Shown here in pieces: positions 24,331 through 34,509 of a stretch of DNA of 64,000 bases. The stretch's first letter is position 1. Each line of letters begins with the position of its first letter. The notes below the pieces were generated by a model. The model was not told the origin of the DNA. It was given only the letters and a program-made list of their open reading frames with translations, and did not search any database. Source of the stretch: Acanthaster planci (Eukaryota > Echinodermata > Asteroidea > Valvatida > Acanthasteridae); the NCBI RefSeq assembly GCF_001949145.1, contig NW_019091659.1, positions 205,223 through 269,222 of the forward strand. Reading direction: 5' to 3'. A program made the position numbers and the translations under genes.

Positions 24331-25294
24331 TTTTCATTTTGTGCACAATTTTGAAGTGATTCACACCAGCCTGTCTCTTCTTGGCCGGGGCAGGGGCGCT
24401 TTCAGTCGGGACAGAAAGTTTTAACCACCTGATTCAGATAAGGCTTGCGATTCTGAAAGCAGCTCATATTGTAGTGATTATCATCTTGCAGCTAAACTAA
24501 TCGGGCTCTTAAGAAAACTAGAAAACAAAAAATGGGGCCCATGTGACCACTGTCCACTGGCAAAAGGACTGCAAATGACGCGTGGCTTCTGGGAGGAATT
24601 ATGCCAACAATTTAAGCTTACTTGTTTGGTTAGTATGTAGCTGTCAGTTAGGGGGCACTGCCTGGTACCAGGAAGCATCCTGCAAAGAGAGAACAAGAAA
24701 GGAGACAACACCGTATGAAAAGACATTCCTGAGATAAGTGTCAAATGTGAACTTTGCCTCCCTAGAGAAAAATGGACCTGCAATTTTGGCAGATTTAGTT
24801 TCATATCGCATGGCCACAAATTTCTAACATTATGTCTTGATTCTGTTTAAGGTTGGCAAAGCAAAGTGTCTTGGTAGTCCTTCAAGCTTAACCCTCAACG
24901 GTATTTTAGCTAGCCCTGCTGAACACCAACCAATGCATGACAGTTGTCCAAGGAACAAGTCTACGTAGTGTAATGATCAACAAGATCTACTGATGCCACA
25001 AATTGGACCACCATTGACCGAGCTGGCTGTGATCGATGAAATTCAGCCGAACAGCCAAGAGTATTCTCTAAGACATGGAATTCGATGTTCATGCTGATGT
25101 ATACATTGTAGTTCTTCAAATATCTTGGAAATTGAAATCTAATTCTGTTTACTGCAGTAATTGAACTAAATAAGAGGGTCTAAAAGAGTGAAGGAGAAAA
25201 ATTGGACACGTACATTTGGCTCTACCTAGTCTAAACCTATCACCCAAACCTGGTACCAGAGCTGTGGACCATTTCTGCGCTGCCTTCTGCACCC

Positions 25295-25583
25295 TTAGCG
25301 AGACCGTGAGCAATGGCGCTGTCGTTTGTAGCCCTCTTGCCTCTCACTGGAGCTCGAGTCGCGGCGGCGCCGGTGCGGATTGGGGTTCCTGCGCCGGCCG
25401 CCCTCTCGCCTCTCGCTGGAGCTTGAGCTGGAGTCGCGGCGGCGCCGGTGCGGATTGGGGCTCCTGCGCCGGCCGCCCTCTCGCCTCTCGCTGGAGCTTG
25501 AGCTGGAGTCGCCGTGGCCCCGGTGCGGATCAGGGCTCCCTCCCTGTATACCATACTTCCGATCATGCGAGCCTGACCGGGAT
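25295..25583 (-). CDS. ZRANB2: Terminal RS exon of the ZRANB2-like gene, with a 75-bp internal repeat
   Basis: This is the last coding exon, read 25583 to 25295, with acceptor CCCTGATAG and stop TAA at 25295-25297. It needs one leading base to complete the AG left by exon 7 or any micro-exon, which it supplies (AG|A = Arg). The peptide opens RSRSGSHDRKYGIQGG, then carries a 25-residue unit about three times: DSSSSSSERREGGRRR followed by a PNPHRRRR block. It ends RHCSRSR. The underlying DNA repeats with a 75-bp period (for example 25381 versus 25456). The opposite strand and shifted frames give long, GC-rich ORFs that are shadows. Confidence 0.88.
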
Positions 25584-28500
25584 CTATCAGGGCATAAAAA
25601 ACAGTTGTTGGCACAGAAAAAAGGATTAGGTTTCTCTCTGGAAGTACCACCGCTGGATCAAGAGGAGAAAGCCTGTTGAGATTTCACAAGGAGATTATTT
25701 CGCTCAAACTTGAGCTAACTCAGGACAAAGAGTTACCTGTGGGAGGCAACCATATGGGAAAATATTTAGGGCCTGTGACACCCTCCTGTTCAGACAACTC
25801 CACATTTTATCTCATACTCAACACCCTTGGCACTGTTCTACAAAAAAAACCTGGCACACCACTAAATTTATGCGGACTTGTAGACCAGCAGTCTAGATGG
25901 ACCTGCTGTAAGACCTACAGCAACAGGACCAAAATTACCCAGGGTGTTCGTAGAGATACCGCACCTCAGAGGCAGAAAGGCTGAGACCCAACTGCTATGT
26001 GGACCAAGACCAGCTACGGCTGGACTGTCTAGAGGACCTAGGACCAAATTTACCCGAGGTGTTCGCAGCGATGTGGGGCCTTGCCAGTGGGCAAGCCAAG
26101 ACTCTGGACATGGACCGTAGTTGAACCTGCCCAAGGGCATACAGCAACTGGACCAATTTATCCAAGGTGTTAACAACACTCTGGCGCCTTTTGCTGCATG
26201 TTGGCTGGGACCCAAAGGTCATCCTGGACCTAGACTGACTGAAGCTGGACCTGCCCAAGGACCTACAGTAAAGGAACAAATTGTGCATGGGGTTTGCTGC
26301 AACNNNNNNNNNNNNNNNNNNNNNNNNNNNNNNNNNNNNNNNNNNNNACTGGAAATGCTGGAAGGCCAACATTAAAAAGTACAAAATTGGTCTTGGGGTT
26401 TGCTGCAACATGGCACCTTAGCAGCAGGCAGGCCGGGACCCAACGGTTACCTGGACCTAGACCGGCTGTAGCTGGACCTGCTGGAGAACCTACAGTATTA
26501 AAGAGGGCCAAACTGCCTTTGAGGTTTGCTGCAATATGGCACCTTAGCAGCAGGCAGGCCGGGACCCAACGGTTACCTGGACCTAGACCGGCTGTAGCTG
26601 GACCTGCTGGAGAACCTACAGTATTAAAGAGGGCCAAACTGCCTTTGAGGTTTGCTGCAATATGGCACCTTAGCAGCAGGCAGGCCGGGACCCAACGGTT
26701 ACCTGGACCTAGACCGGCTGTAGCTGGACCTGCTGGAGGACCTAGAGCGAGAGGACCTGGAGGAACGGGAGCTCGAAGACGATGCGCGTGAGCTCCGAGA
26801 GGCCGAGCGGCCCCGGTCCCAGGAGGCATCAAGTAGCTTTTTGGCATCCTTAGCTGAATCATCGTCATCCCCATCTAGATCATACTTTGACAAATCTCCA
26901 TCGTCATCATCATCATCGTCGTCGTCCTAAACACAGGAAAAACAAATGACGAAACAATACAACTGTCAATGCTAGACACAATGCAATGAATTCAACGTAA
27001 ACTGCCTCCTACTTACAGAGGTGGCTACGATAAAATCACTCCTTAACCTTTAGTCTTAAATCCTGTCATCTCAATGTGATAAGGGACGTTTCTAAAAACC
27101 TTAGCTGCCCATACCGATAGCAGGCAGTGAAGGAGTGGTCAATCAGCGCAGTTACAAAACTGTGGGGAGTCACATTTTCTGCAAAGGGGCTTTACAAAAT
27201 TGGACCACGTTCTCCATGCTTACGTCAGAGTCCAGCTTATAGGCATCCAGATCAGCATCATCTCCACTCTCCTCTTCATCTTCCACTTTCTCTTTACCCT
27301 CGGCAGCTGCTGGTTTAGGCGGAACGGTGCCCCGGAACTTTTTCTTCTTTCTTCCAAACTGAAAGAACAGGACAGAGGAGCCGAGTGTTACTCGCTTCAA
27401 CATGAGTACACTCCTGAGCACATGAACAGAAGGAGTACGACCCACAGGTATCACAGGTCTCGATCAGACTGGGAGGCTACAGGTATTTCGTGATTAATTC
27501 TAAAGATGAACAATGAAATTGGAGTAGGATATGAGCCTGTAACCTCCTAAGAACTTTACCGGTGCCCTACCAACTGAGCATTTCAGCCCTTATGTTGACA
27601 ATTCTTCCCAATGGTCAATAACTTTGGCTCTGAAGCCACAGAACCTGAAACACCATATAGCCAGGGATTACTCCCTAAATACACAATGTAACCTGGGAAG
27701 TGGTGAAAGGAGGATAGCCCAGGAGGATAGGCTTTTTTTAAGCACAAATCAAACAACAAACTGTAAAGGTGAGGAGAAACTGACTAGGTGCTTACATATT
27801 AATTAAGGTGAACAAAGAAATTGACGGGAGCAGGATTTGAACCTGCTATGTCCGGAATACCATACCAGGGCACAACCAACTGAGCTATCCAACCCTACGT
27901 TGGTCGATCTTCCCATTTGTCACTATCTTTGCTCAGGGGACGCTAGTCAGAAGCCATAGAACCTAAAACACCATACAGCCAGGGATAAGGCCCCAAATAC
28001 ACGATGCAACTGGGAAGTAGTGAATGAGGATTGACTACGAGGACGGGGCTTTTTTCAAACACAAATCGTCAAGCAGGGGAACTGACTACATGTTGTTGCT
28101 TCAATGATTATGAAGAAGAACAAAGACATTGAAGCGATATTTGAACCTGTGACCTCCAGAACACTGTACCAACTGCGCTACCCAATTCTACACTATTTTT
28201 ACATGACAGTCAGGTACCTGTGTTGCACTGCAATACACAAGTAATGTACTAGTACCATTTTCCTGCACCCACAAGCATCAAAAGCGACACATGAATGCAG
28301 CCATGGTGAGTTGGCCCATTCAAAGAAACAGGCCCTGAGGTAGGACATCCTCATCGCTGCCATGCACACAAAGTATCATGTAGACTGCAGACGCATCCAC
28401 TAACTGCACTAACCTGTAGCCTGGGTACTAGCCAGGTGACAGCGTGGTTCCTGGAGTGCCCAACTGGAAAACAGCAAGGAGCGGGGCTGAAATTTGATGG

Positions 28501-31500
28501 TGCGCGAGCCAGTCAAGATTTGGCTCTCAATCACGACTATGTACTAGGTACTGGTATGTTAAGTAAGACAAGACAGACTCTCATAGAAACCCTGATGGTC
28601 CAGCAGGTGTGAGACTGAGGACAGTTAGGGTTAACTGTACTCAACCTGTAACTTTGACTTGGTTATCTCAGACAATACTCCAAGCCTCAAATTGATGAAC
28701 ACAGCTTTCCTAACTTTAGACCATAAGTGCCTTAAAAGTAACATCCCCTCGTTTGCAGGGCAAGAGATGAAAAGTCACAGCTGCAAGCATGAGGTGGATC
28801 AAATACTTCCATATTATCTTCCATCCCTGTCAATCGTGCTCGAAAGTAACACATGCTCCTTGGGGGAAATTTGCTGGGTGATCAAGATGTCACATCATCG
28901 AGGCATTTCTACTTACGTCATCAAATTCCCCATCCGAATCCTCTTGGCCCGATTTGTATTCGACGCCCTCCCTCTCGTTGTAACCACCTCCATAACCTGC
29001 AAGCGGTTTGGACAAATCAACCATGTTCAGGGGGGTCCAGTCGACTTTTTTCTTAGATGCACGTTTTGCATATCTTCACATTCTCCTTCAAACTGAACTA
29101 GCCTTTTAGAAGCTTGGCGGACACTATATGAGGTCGCTATTTGAATTTAGGTAAATTTGGAGTAAACGCAAAAGATTTTACCCAAACCAAATAACGTCTT
29201 CCTATTGTTTCCACCCTACCTCAAATAGTCGAAAGGCAGCCTTTTGAGTGAAGAGAATTGATAAGTGCACTTTTTAAAAATACGTCAAATTCGTTCATGC
29301 TTTTCCATGCGACAGAGGGCGCTGTTGCTGTGATGTCAATCAGGGTAAACGCGGCTCTGTTTACAGGCTTTTCTGTTCACATTGCTGAATCCACAATTTG
29401 CTCACTGAGCACATTGCTGAGAAAGGGTTGCTGATTGGCTTGTTGCAATGTGCTCAGGTCATAGTGTACCATCAAAGAAAATGAAATTTAGAGCAACAAA
29501 CTATTAGGAAATCTAGCAGGTTTGGGTTTTTTTTTGGTGCACAAATCAAGCCCGGCAACACTGAGGTTTTCTCCCTGGAATGAATGACATCACAGTTTCG
29601 CTCGTGGATGTAGAAATTTGCCCTAGCTTTGGGGGGACGATGGACCGATCGAGAGCTGTTTATTGACCGATTCTGTTTGCCACGCCCACTACGCACCAGG
29701 GCTGACATCATTATTAATTTCGCTCTATTTCATGAATAAACTCCATAATCCAGAAATATGCAGATCACAAGCACACTTAGGCAAAATTTAAACCAATAGA
29801 GTGGTAGAAGCAAGACACATGAGGATCAATGTAATGTGCATATAATATGCAAATGCACACAGCAGACTTATGTTCACTCATGTCAGGCATACTGTCAACA
29901 GCAGCTGCGATTGTTTGAAAGACCATGGGGTGGGGTGGGGTGTGATGGATTGGCCCATTCCTTTGTTAGGAAGGGCAGAGCTGTGGGGACAAAAAGTTGT
30001 GTCCCTCATGAGTGACGGCCCCGAGAGGGAAATACATGTAGCACACCTGTTCTTGCTTCCACTTTTCCAAACTTGGGCGTCTTGCACAGGTTGCAATCTG
30101 TCCGCCGGGCCCAGTTCACATTGCCGCACCTACACATGGCAAAGAAGAGAGATTAACTTGATATCACTCATGGTAAAGTTCAGAGGTCAGCAACAGTTGA
30201 AGGTTCAAAGGCCAGCCATTTCACAAACATGGAGCCTGGTCAATCAACTGCTTACTCGCTCCCATTACACTGAACTTTTGTGAAAGTTATAAAACTCCAG
30301 AACAACCGAACCGACATTATGCCCATTCTTTCTAGAGGATATGAAGGATTGAAGGAATTGGCATTCAATGAAAATTCAACATGCCAAGTGCATGTAAATC
30401 ACAACAGAAGACTGGCTGAGGTCCCTGGCTCTGAGCCAAGGCCACTTAGAACCACGGTATGTATGTTGACAACTGACACATTCACAGGAGCTGTAGACCT
30501 ACAGTCATGTCTGAGTCATTGCTAACTTTCTACAACCTCACAGCAATTAAGCATTTCAAGGAAGCTAAACACAATCTCAATGCATACGAGTCTTTCCACT
30601 ACGAGTAGCTGCACATGGGCATGAATGTGCATAAAATGGCCCGTACTGTGCCCAGAGTTATACATTTACTGCTCCCACAGGTTAGTTAATGCCCATTTCT
30701 GGCTGCATTACGTTTTGCACTGCCAGTCGTCAGCACTGAAGAGCCCTTTACTCTTTTCTGCCAGTTGCTTGCCGATGGCCGAGCCTCCGGCTTTGATGGT
30801 GATGTGGCTCTTATCTGCAAGTGTCAAAAAAAGACATTCACCTGATATCCAATGCCACTAAAGTGTTCCAATTTCCTGGCAGAGGTCAACAATTTGCCTA
30901 GTCTTGGTACAAGACGTTCTTGGCGGGGTTTTCACACTGCACAACTCCCCGGCAGGCCCGCCACATAGAGATAAATATTGTATAAAGCTAGAGTGCTGAT
31001 TCATATACAAAGTGATGTCTGCTGGGTGCATCCAGGTTTGTGCACAAACCTATGGAAAACTCAAAATTTTGTATGGCTTTGTATGGCTATTTGCGTATCT
31101 GCGTCTGTATTCCAAAATAATGCATTTACAAAGCCGATATGCAAAAATATCACCACACACAATCAGTAAATGAGCATATCATTCTACTCTGCATAAACAA
31201 TGCAAACGTGGGCGCGTATGCGCCGCTGCATCTAATTTTGTGGTAACTTTTTTTAATCGGATTTTATCAGTACCCAATATGCACTGCATCGAGAATACAT
31301 AATTCTGTAGTGCTGTGGCCGGTCGGGTGGGGTAGAGGGCCCAATTGCATTTCTGCCATCATCTTGCTGAACTATTAAAAGCTGTGTTACAATAAATTTA
31401 CTTTCCCCCATCCGTTTGGTTGCAGTATACAACCACGCAACAAACAAAGACATGGACAGAAGCGAACAAACACACACCTCTCTGATATCCTGCACATCCG

Positions 31501-34500
31501 ACCTACTTGTAGTAGGCTGGCCCAGTTTTATGATCAATACTCGCATTGGCTCACTGTCTCAGTTACTCTGGCTCCCTACTGAAAATTACCCGGTTTATTC
31601 TGCAAATCCCAGATTGGTAGTTACTCAACTTATTCCGCCAGGCCCTAACTGAAAGTTACTCAATTTACTCTGCTATTCCCTGAGTGGTAGCTACTCAATT
31701 TACTCTGCCCGCTCTGACTGGAAGTTCTCACAGTGTCCTTGACTGGAATATATAGGTACTCGCAGTCCTTGCAGTCGGTCCCTGGCTGGAATTTAGTTGA
31801 CTAGATATTACTTACTTATTTGGCACCGACATCAAAGTGAGTTCCCACTGGTAGCACTAACCCCCGGGTACTGGAGCAGACTGAGTCGGTGAGCTGCCAT
31901 CTGCCGGAGCTTCCTAGATATTCTAAACCAACAGTTTGTTTGCTCAGCGGCAACGGAATACCCTAGTTTAACTCAACTTCTAACTGACCAATATAATTCT
32001 ACTATTCACCATAAATCATGGATAAATTTTATACACTGTTAAAGGGAAAATCCAAATAGTTCTTATGTCCTGGGCGTCTATGGTCCTTGTGACTCGTCCT
32101 AATTTTATTCACGACTATCGCACCAGGGATAGACTTTGAACATGGCGGCGCACACCGTACCTTGCGAGTAGGAATAACCCAGGTAATCTGTACAATGTTT
32201 AATTAACTCTGAACAATTTTTCTGTCTTCAACTACAGAATATTTAACCATTGGTTACTTCCCGCTGCACTTCTGTATATATTCATGACATTCTGTCCGAT
32301 TTTGAATGCACATGGATCCAAAATGTCTGCGCCCAGGACGGTGTAAACTTTTCTCCCTGCGGAGGAAAAGAAGTTAGCACTCTAGCACAGTGTATTTATG
32401 TTGTAGCTCCATGGTTTGCCATCATCTGCTCACCCCCACATGCCCAACATCACCAGTGGAAGGCATTCCATATGTGATCTGTCCTGCGCACCCAGTTGAC
32501 CCGGACCGTGAAGTACCCTCTATGGGTTTATTACTGAAAAGCGTAATGCATCGCTATAAAATGTACCATCACGCTAAGGACGTCTTGGACCAGGACTATA
32601 ATCTTCCTTGAACAGAAACTAAAAGATTATTTACTCATCTACAAGTTCTCCCTCACGCAAGACAAACCTACGTACACAATGGCTGAAACTCATTCACTAC
32701 AATATACTTGCACCATGTAACATTCAGTACAAATTACTACATATATTTACAAATGGACCACTAGGCCTCTTTACACAAAAACCAGTAAACCTTGACTGAA
32801 CTCAATTCCACGATGGACAAAAACATTTCATTTCAGCCATTTTTATAAAATGAGTGTCAGTCATTATGCAATGGCCTGTATACCAGAAAAAAATTTAACA
32901 GGCCCCATTTTCAACCCAGGACAAGATTTTCAACCTGGCGCTCAAGATCTCTCCCTGATCTTAAGCAGGGCTAAGTTCAACCTGGGCAAAATGAATCTAA
33001 CGGGCGAATCTGGGTTGGTCCTGGGTTGAAAATTCTCCAGTGTAAAGTGCAGCATGTTTCACCTAACATCACCTCTCGAGATTTTTTCTAGTGTGAAAAG
33101 ACCAATTTATATCACAGAGTTTCAAACTGACGTTCCCTCAAAATAGTACTATGATTGTAGACCTACATGTATACGTGTACATGTTTATGGTAAAATGTAA
33201 CAATCATGATTTGTAGGGTCCCATACGAACATGTTCAGACTAAGATCTTACCAGCACCACATCGATTACACTGCTGCCTACGAGAGAAGTTCACGTTGCC
33301 ACATCTGAAAGAAAAACAACAAATATACCCAACAAGAAATGAGACAAATGAATGCAATGCCTACATGTATGTGAGTAGCAGTGTGACATGCCCACATGTA
33401 AGGCTGTGGATGGATCTCTTTTGAAATTTGTCTCTTTTCTGTCGCTATCACAGCCCTACTTCAAGCCTTGGCAGGGCTTTAATGCCTGAAATCCAAACTG
33501 CAGGATTGTCACAAACTTTGAATCCTAACAATACCTTCTGAAATGAGAATGACTCAACAATTTTACTTACACTGTTCACATTCCTCAGAGTTTGGACTTT
33601 CATACGAGCACCCTAAAGCTTTCCCAAACCGTATATTTTCCAATGTATGGTGCCTTGAAAAACCCGGCCAGTGGTATTGATATGCTGACCGCGGATGTCG
33701 CTTTTAACGAAGGCAACGCTTCGTGCATTGGACGTTATGCTTTGAACTGAAGAAGCCAGCCATGGCAAGTAGCAAAAAAGTGCTAGGCCTAGGGCCTACA
33801 CCATTGCAATGATTTGTACACAAACTAAACATCTGACATGTCTCAACAGGCAGCATGCAACATGTACCATTTAGCATTGCTAAATGCTACACAGTCATGA
33901 CAGTACTAGCATGGAGGAATAAAACACATTCCTCCATGGTAGGCCCTACTACTAGTAAGTCTGGTACTAAAGGGTGAAAAGGAAGGGGTCATCATGGCAA
34001 AGACTTGAGAGAGCAAAATCATGTGCGCCACCATCATGACTATTGATTTGTGGTGGGAAGATTTGATTGAGAATATAGAATTTTTTTTCAGACTTAAGTG
34101 TAGGCCTACGCCTACACAGCCCCATACTTAAGGATGGAGCGGGAGTGAGAGTACTACGTGCCACACTAGCGGGGCTTAAAGGCCAACCCTGATTTGTCAC
34201 ACATGTAGCTGGGCAGCGTCACGAACCCGGTACCCATAACTTCGGCTTCAGTCACACCATGGAGGAAGGACCTTCCGCCATGCAGAGCATGCAGAAAGAG
34301 CCGAGTGTGCATGTCAGAGACTTGGTTTCTGCAAGTACCTATTTATCCTATCTCTAAATGTAAAAGTATTCTCTAAACGTTTCTGGCTTACAAATGGACA
34401 ACACTTAATCTCTTTTTCATATCGATACTCAAGGAATAAGCAAATCTTCAGCTTACTTGGGATCGGAACAGACCCAATCACCCTCGTTGCTAGAGTGTCT

Positions 34501-34509
34501 GCGCGACAT
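25295..34509 (-). CDS. ZRANB2: ZRANB2-like zinc-finger Ran-binding splicing factor, complete
   Basis: Coding exons, 5' to 3' on the minus strand: 34457-34509, 33252-33304, 30712-30814, 30047-30129, 28917-28996, 27224-27358, 26703-26926, micro-exons 26577-26615 and 26451-26489, and terminal exon 25295-25583. All junctions are in frame: 365 aa with both micro-exons, 339 aa without (human about 330). RanBP2-type zinc finger 1 spans residues 12-33 (W12; Cys14, 19, 30, 33; CGNVNFSRRQQCNRC). Finger 2 spans 66-85 (W66; Cys68, 71, 82, 85; CGNVNWARRTDCNLC). Finger 1 has C-x4-C and finger 2 C-x2-C, as in vertebrate ZRANB2. A basic FGRKKKKFRG nuclear signal follows at about 125, then acidic runs (nine consecutive Asp) and an Arg/Ser-rich tail. 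In the family the fingers bind GGU in single-stranded RNA and the RS tail contacts splicing factors, affecting 5' splice-site choice in the nucleus. The C-terminal exon structure is unusual. Confidence 0.95.
25999..26037 (-). pseudogene. Decayed RS micro-exon (acceptor kept, donor lost)
   Basis: A 39-nt segment after GGTCCTAG reading SSRQSSRSWSWS, but the donor position reads ATAGCA instead of GTAACC. Arg codons have drifted to Trp and Gln. The neighbouring copies near 26104-26142 (acceptor AG lost) and 25876-25914 (in-frame TAG) are decayed further. Confidence 0.6.
26224..26262 (-). pseudogene. Decayed RS micro-exon (open frame, donor lost)
   Basis: A 39-nt segment still preceded by TACTGTAG and still open (SLGRSSFSQSRS), but the donor GTAACC has become GATGACC. 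It can no longer be a standard internal exon. It marks an intermediate stage of decay in the array. Confidence 0.65.
26304..26347. other. Assembly gap (44 N)
   Basis: Gap inside the RS micro-exon array. The flanks are themselves repeat-unit sequence (GGGGTTTGCTGCAAC on both sides, at 26289-26303 and 26395-26409), so the true copy number here is unknown. Confidence 0.99.
26451..26489 (-). CDS. 39-nt RS micro-exon, copy 2
   Basis: Identical in sequence to the copy at 26577-26615, with the same acceptor and donor and the same phase. It adds a further 13 residues (FSSRSSYSRSRS plus Arg) to the RS tail. Downstream of it the next unit is interrupted by a 44-N assembly gap and has lost its acceptor AG, so the next functional acceptor is probably that of the terminal exon. 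Confidence 0.7.
26577..26615 (-). CDS. 39-nt RS micro-exon, copy 1
   Basis: Exactly 39 nt between acceptor TACTGTAG and donor GTAACC. Joined to exon 7 (which ends in two bases, AG) it reads R, then FSSRSSYSRSRS, and leaves AG again. Any number of copies can therefore be inserted without changing frame. The flanking intron is 87 bp and contains a CTAAG branch-like sequence. Whether it is spliced in is inference; no transcript was available. Confidence 0.72.
27503..28195 (-). repeat. Three tandem copies of a tRNA-derived SINE
   Basis: Three related units at about 27503-27750, 27805-28060 and 28108-28195, period about 300 bp, in an intron of the ZRANB2-like gene. On the minus strand the middle unit starts with a tRNA-like head: A box TAGCTCAGTTGG and B box GGTTCAAATCC, with a perfectly paired T arm. 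The first two share a tail containing a CACCATA(T/C)AGCCAGGGAT block. The third seems truncated. The anticodon arm is poor, so I do not call a functional tRNA. Confidence 0.75.
29115..29245 (-). repeat. Inverted-repeat element family D, diverged copy
   Basis: Matches the element at 22209-22360 in reverse complement: GGCGGACACTATATGAGGTC near the left, an AAACGCAAAAGATTTTACCC core, and CCTACCTCAAATAG at the right. Arms are more degraded than in the other copy. It lies in an intron of the ZRANB2-like gene. Confidence 0.5.
31560..31735. repeat. Degenerate tandem repeat, unit about 40-60 bp
   Basis: Recurring words: ACTGAAAATTACCC, AACTGAAAGTTACTC, GTAGTTACTCAACTTATTC, GTAGCTACTCAATTTACTCTGC. 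The units are clearly related but drifted. It lies in intron 2 of the ZRANB2-like gene; no function is suggested. Confidence 0.5.

Larger units (their letters stand above)
25876..26741 (-). repeat. Tandem array of duplicated RS micro-exon plus intron units
   Basis: The 3' end of RS exon 7 and the following intron are repeated with a 126-bp period. Units 26577-26702 and 26451-26576 are identical in every base I compared. More diverged copies follow towards the terminal exon: one at about 26325-26374 (partly in the N gap), then exon-like segments at 26224-26262, about 26104-26142, 25999-26037 and 25876-25914. The two intact units have acceptor TACTGTAG, a 39-nt open exon and donor GTAACC. The older units have lost one or both splice sites, or gained a stop. 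Their spacing shortens to about 105-126 bp. Confidence 0.88.

Noticed and set aside
24622-24679. Possible small minus-strand exon (acceptor TTTGCAG, donor GTAAGC) downstream of ZRANB2
   Set aside because: It lies beyond the stop codon, shows no family similarity, and the splice pair could be chance. It could be part of an alternative 3' end, but nothing supports that.
25216-25679. Plus- and minus-strand ORFs of 99-137 aa, Ala/Gly/Arg-rich
   Set aside because: Other frames of the ZRANB2 terminal exon. The RS-encoding frame is the one that fits the acceptor phase and ends SRSR.
26294-26791. Plus-strand ORF over the same array
   Set aside because: Antisense shadow of the duplicated units; part of it is N translation.
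26263-26874. Minus-strand ORF of 203 aa with GP-rich, collagen-like repeats
   Set aside because: It is a shifted frame of the RS exon and its tandem introns. The periodicity comes from the 126-bp DNA repeat, and the ORF crosses splice sites and an N gap.
27830-27905. Functional tRNA gene on the minus strand
   Set aside because: The T arm pairs well, but the anticodon arm is poor and the same unit recurs in tandem with SINE-like tails.
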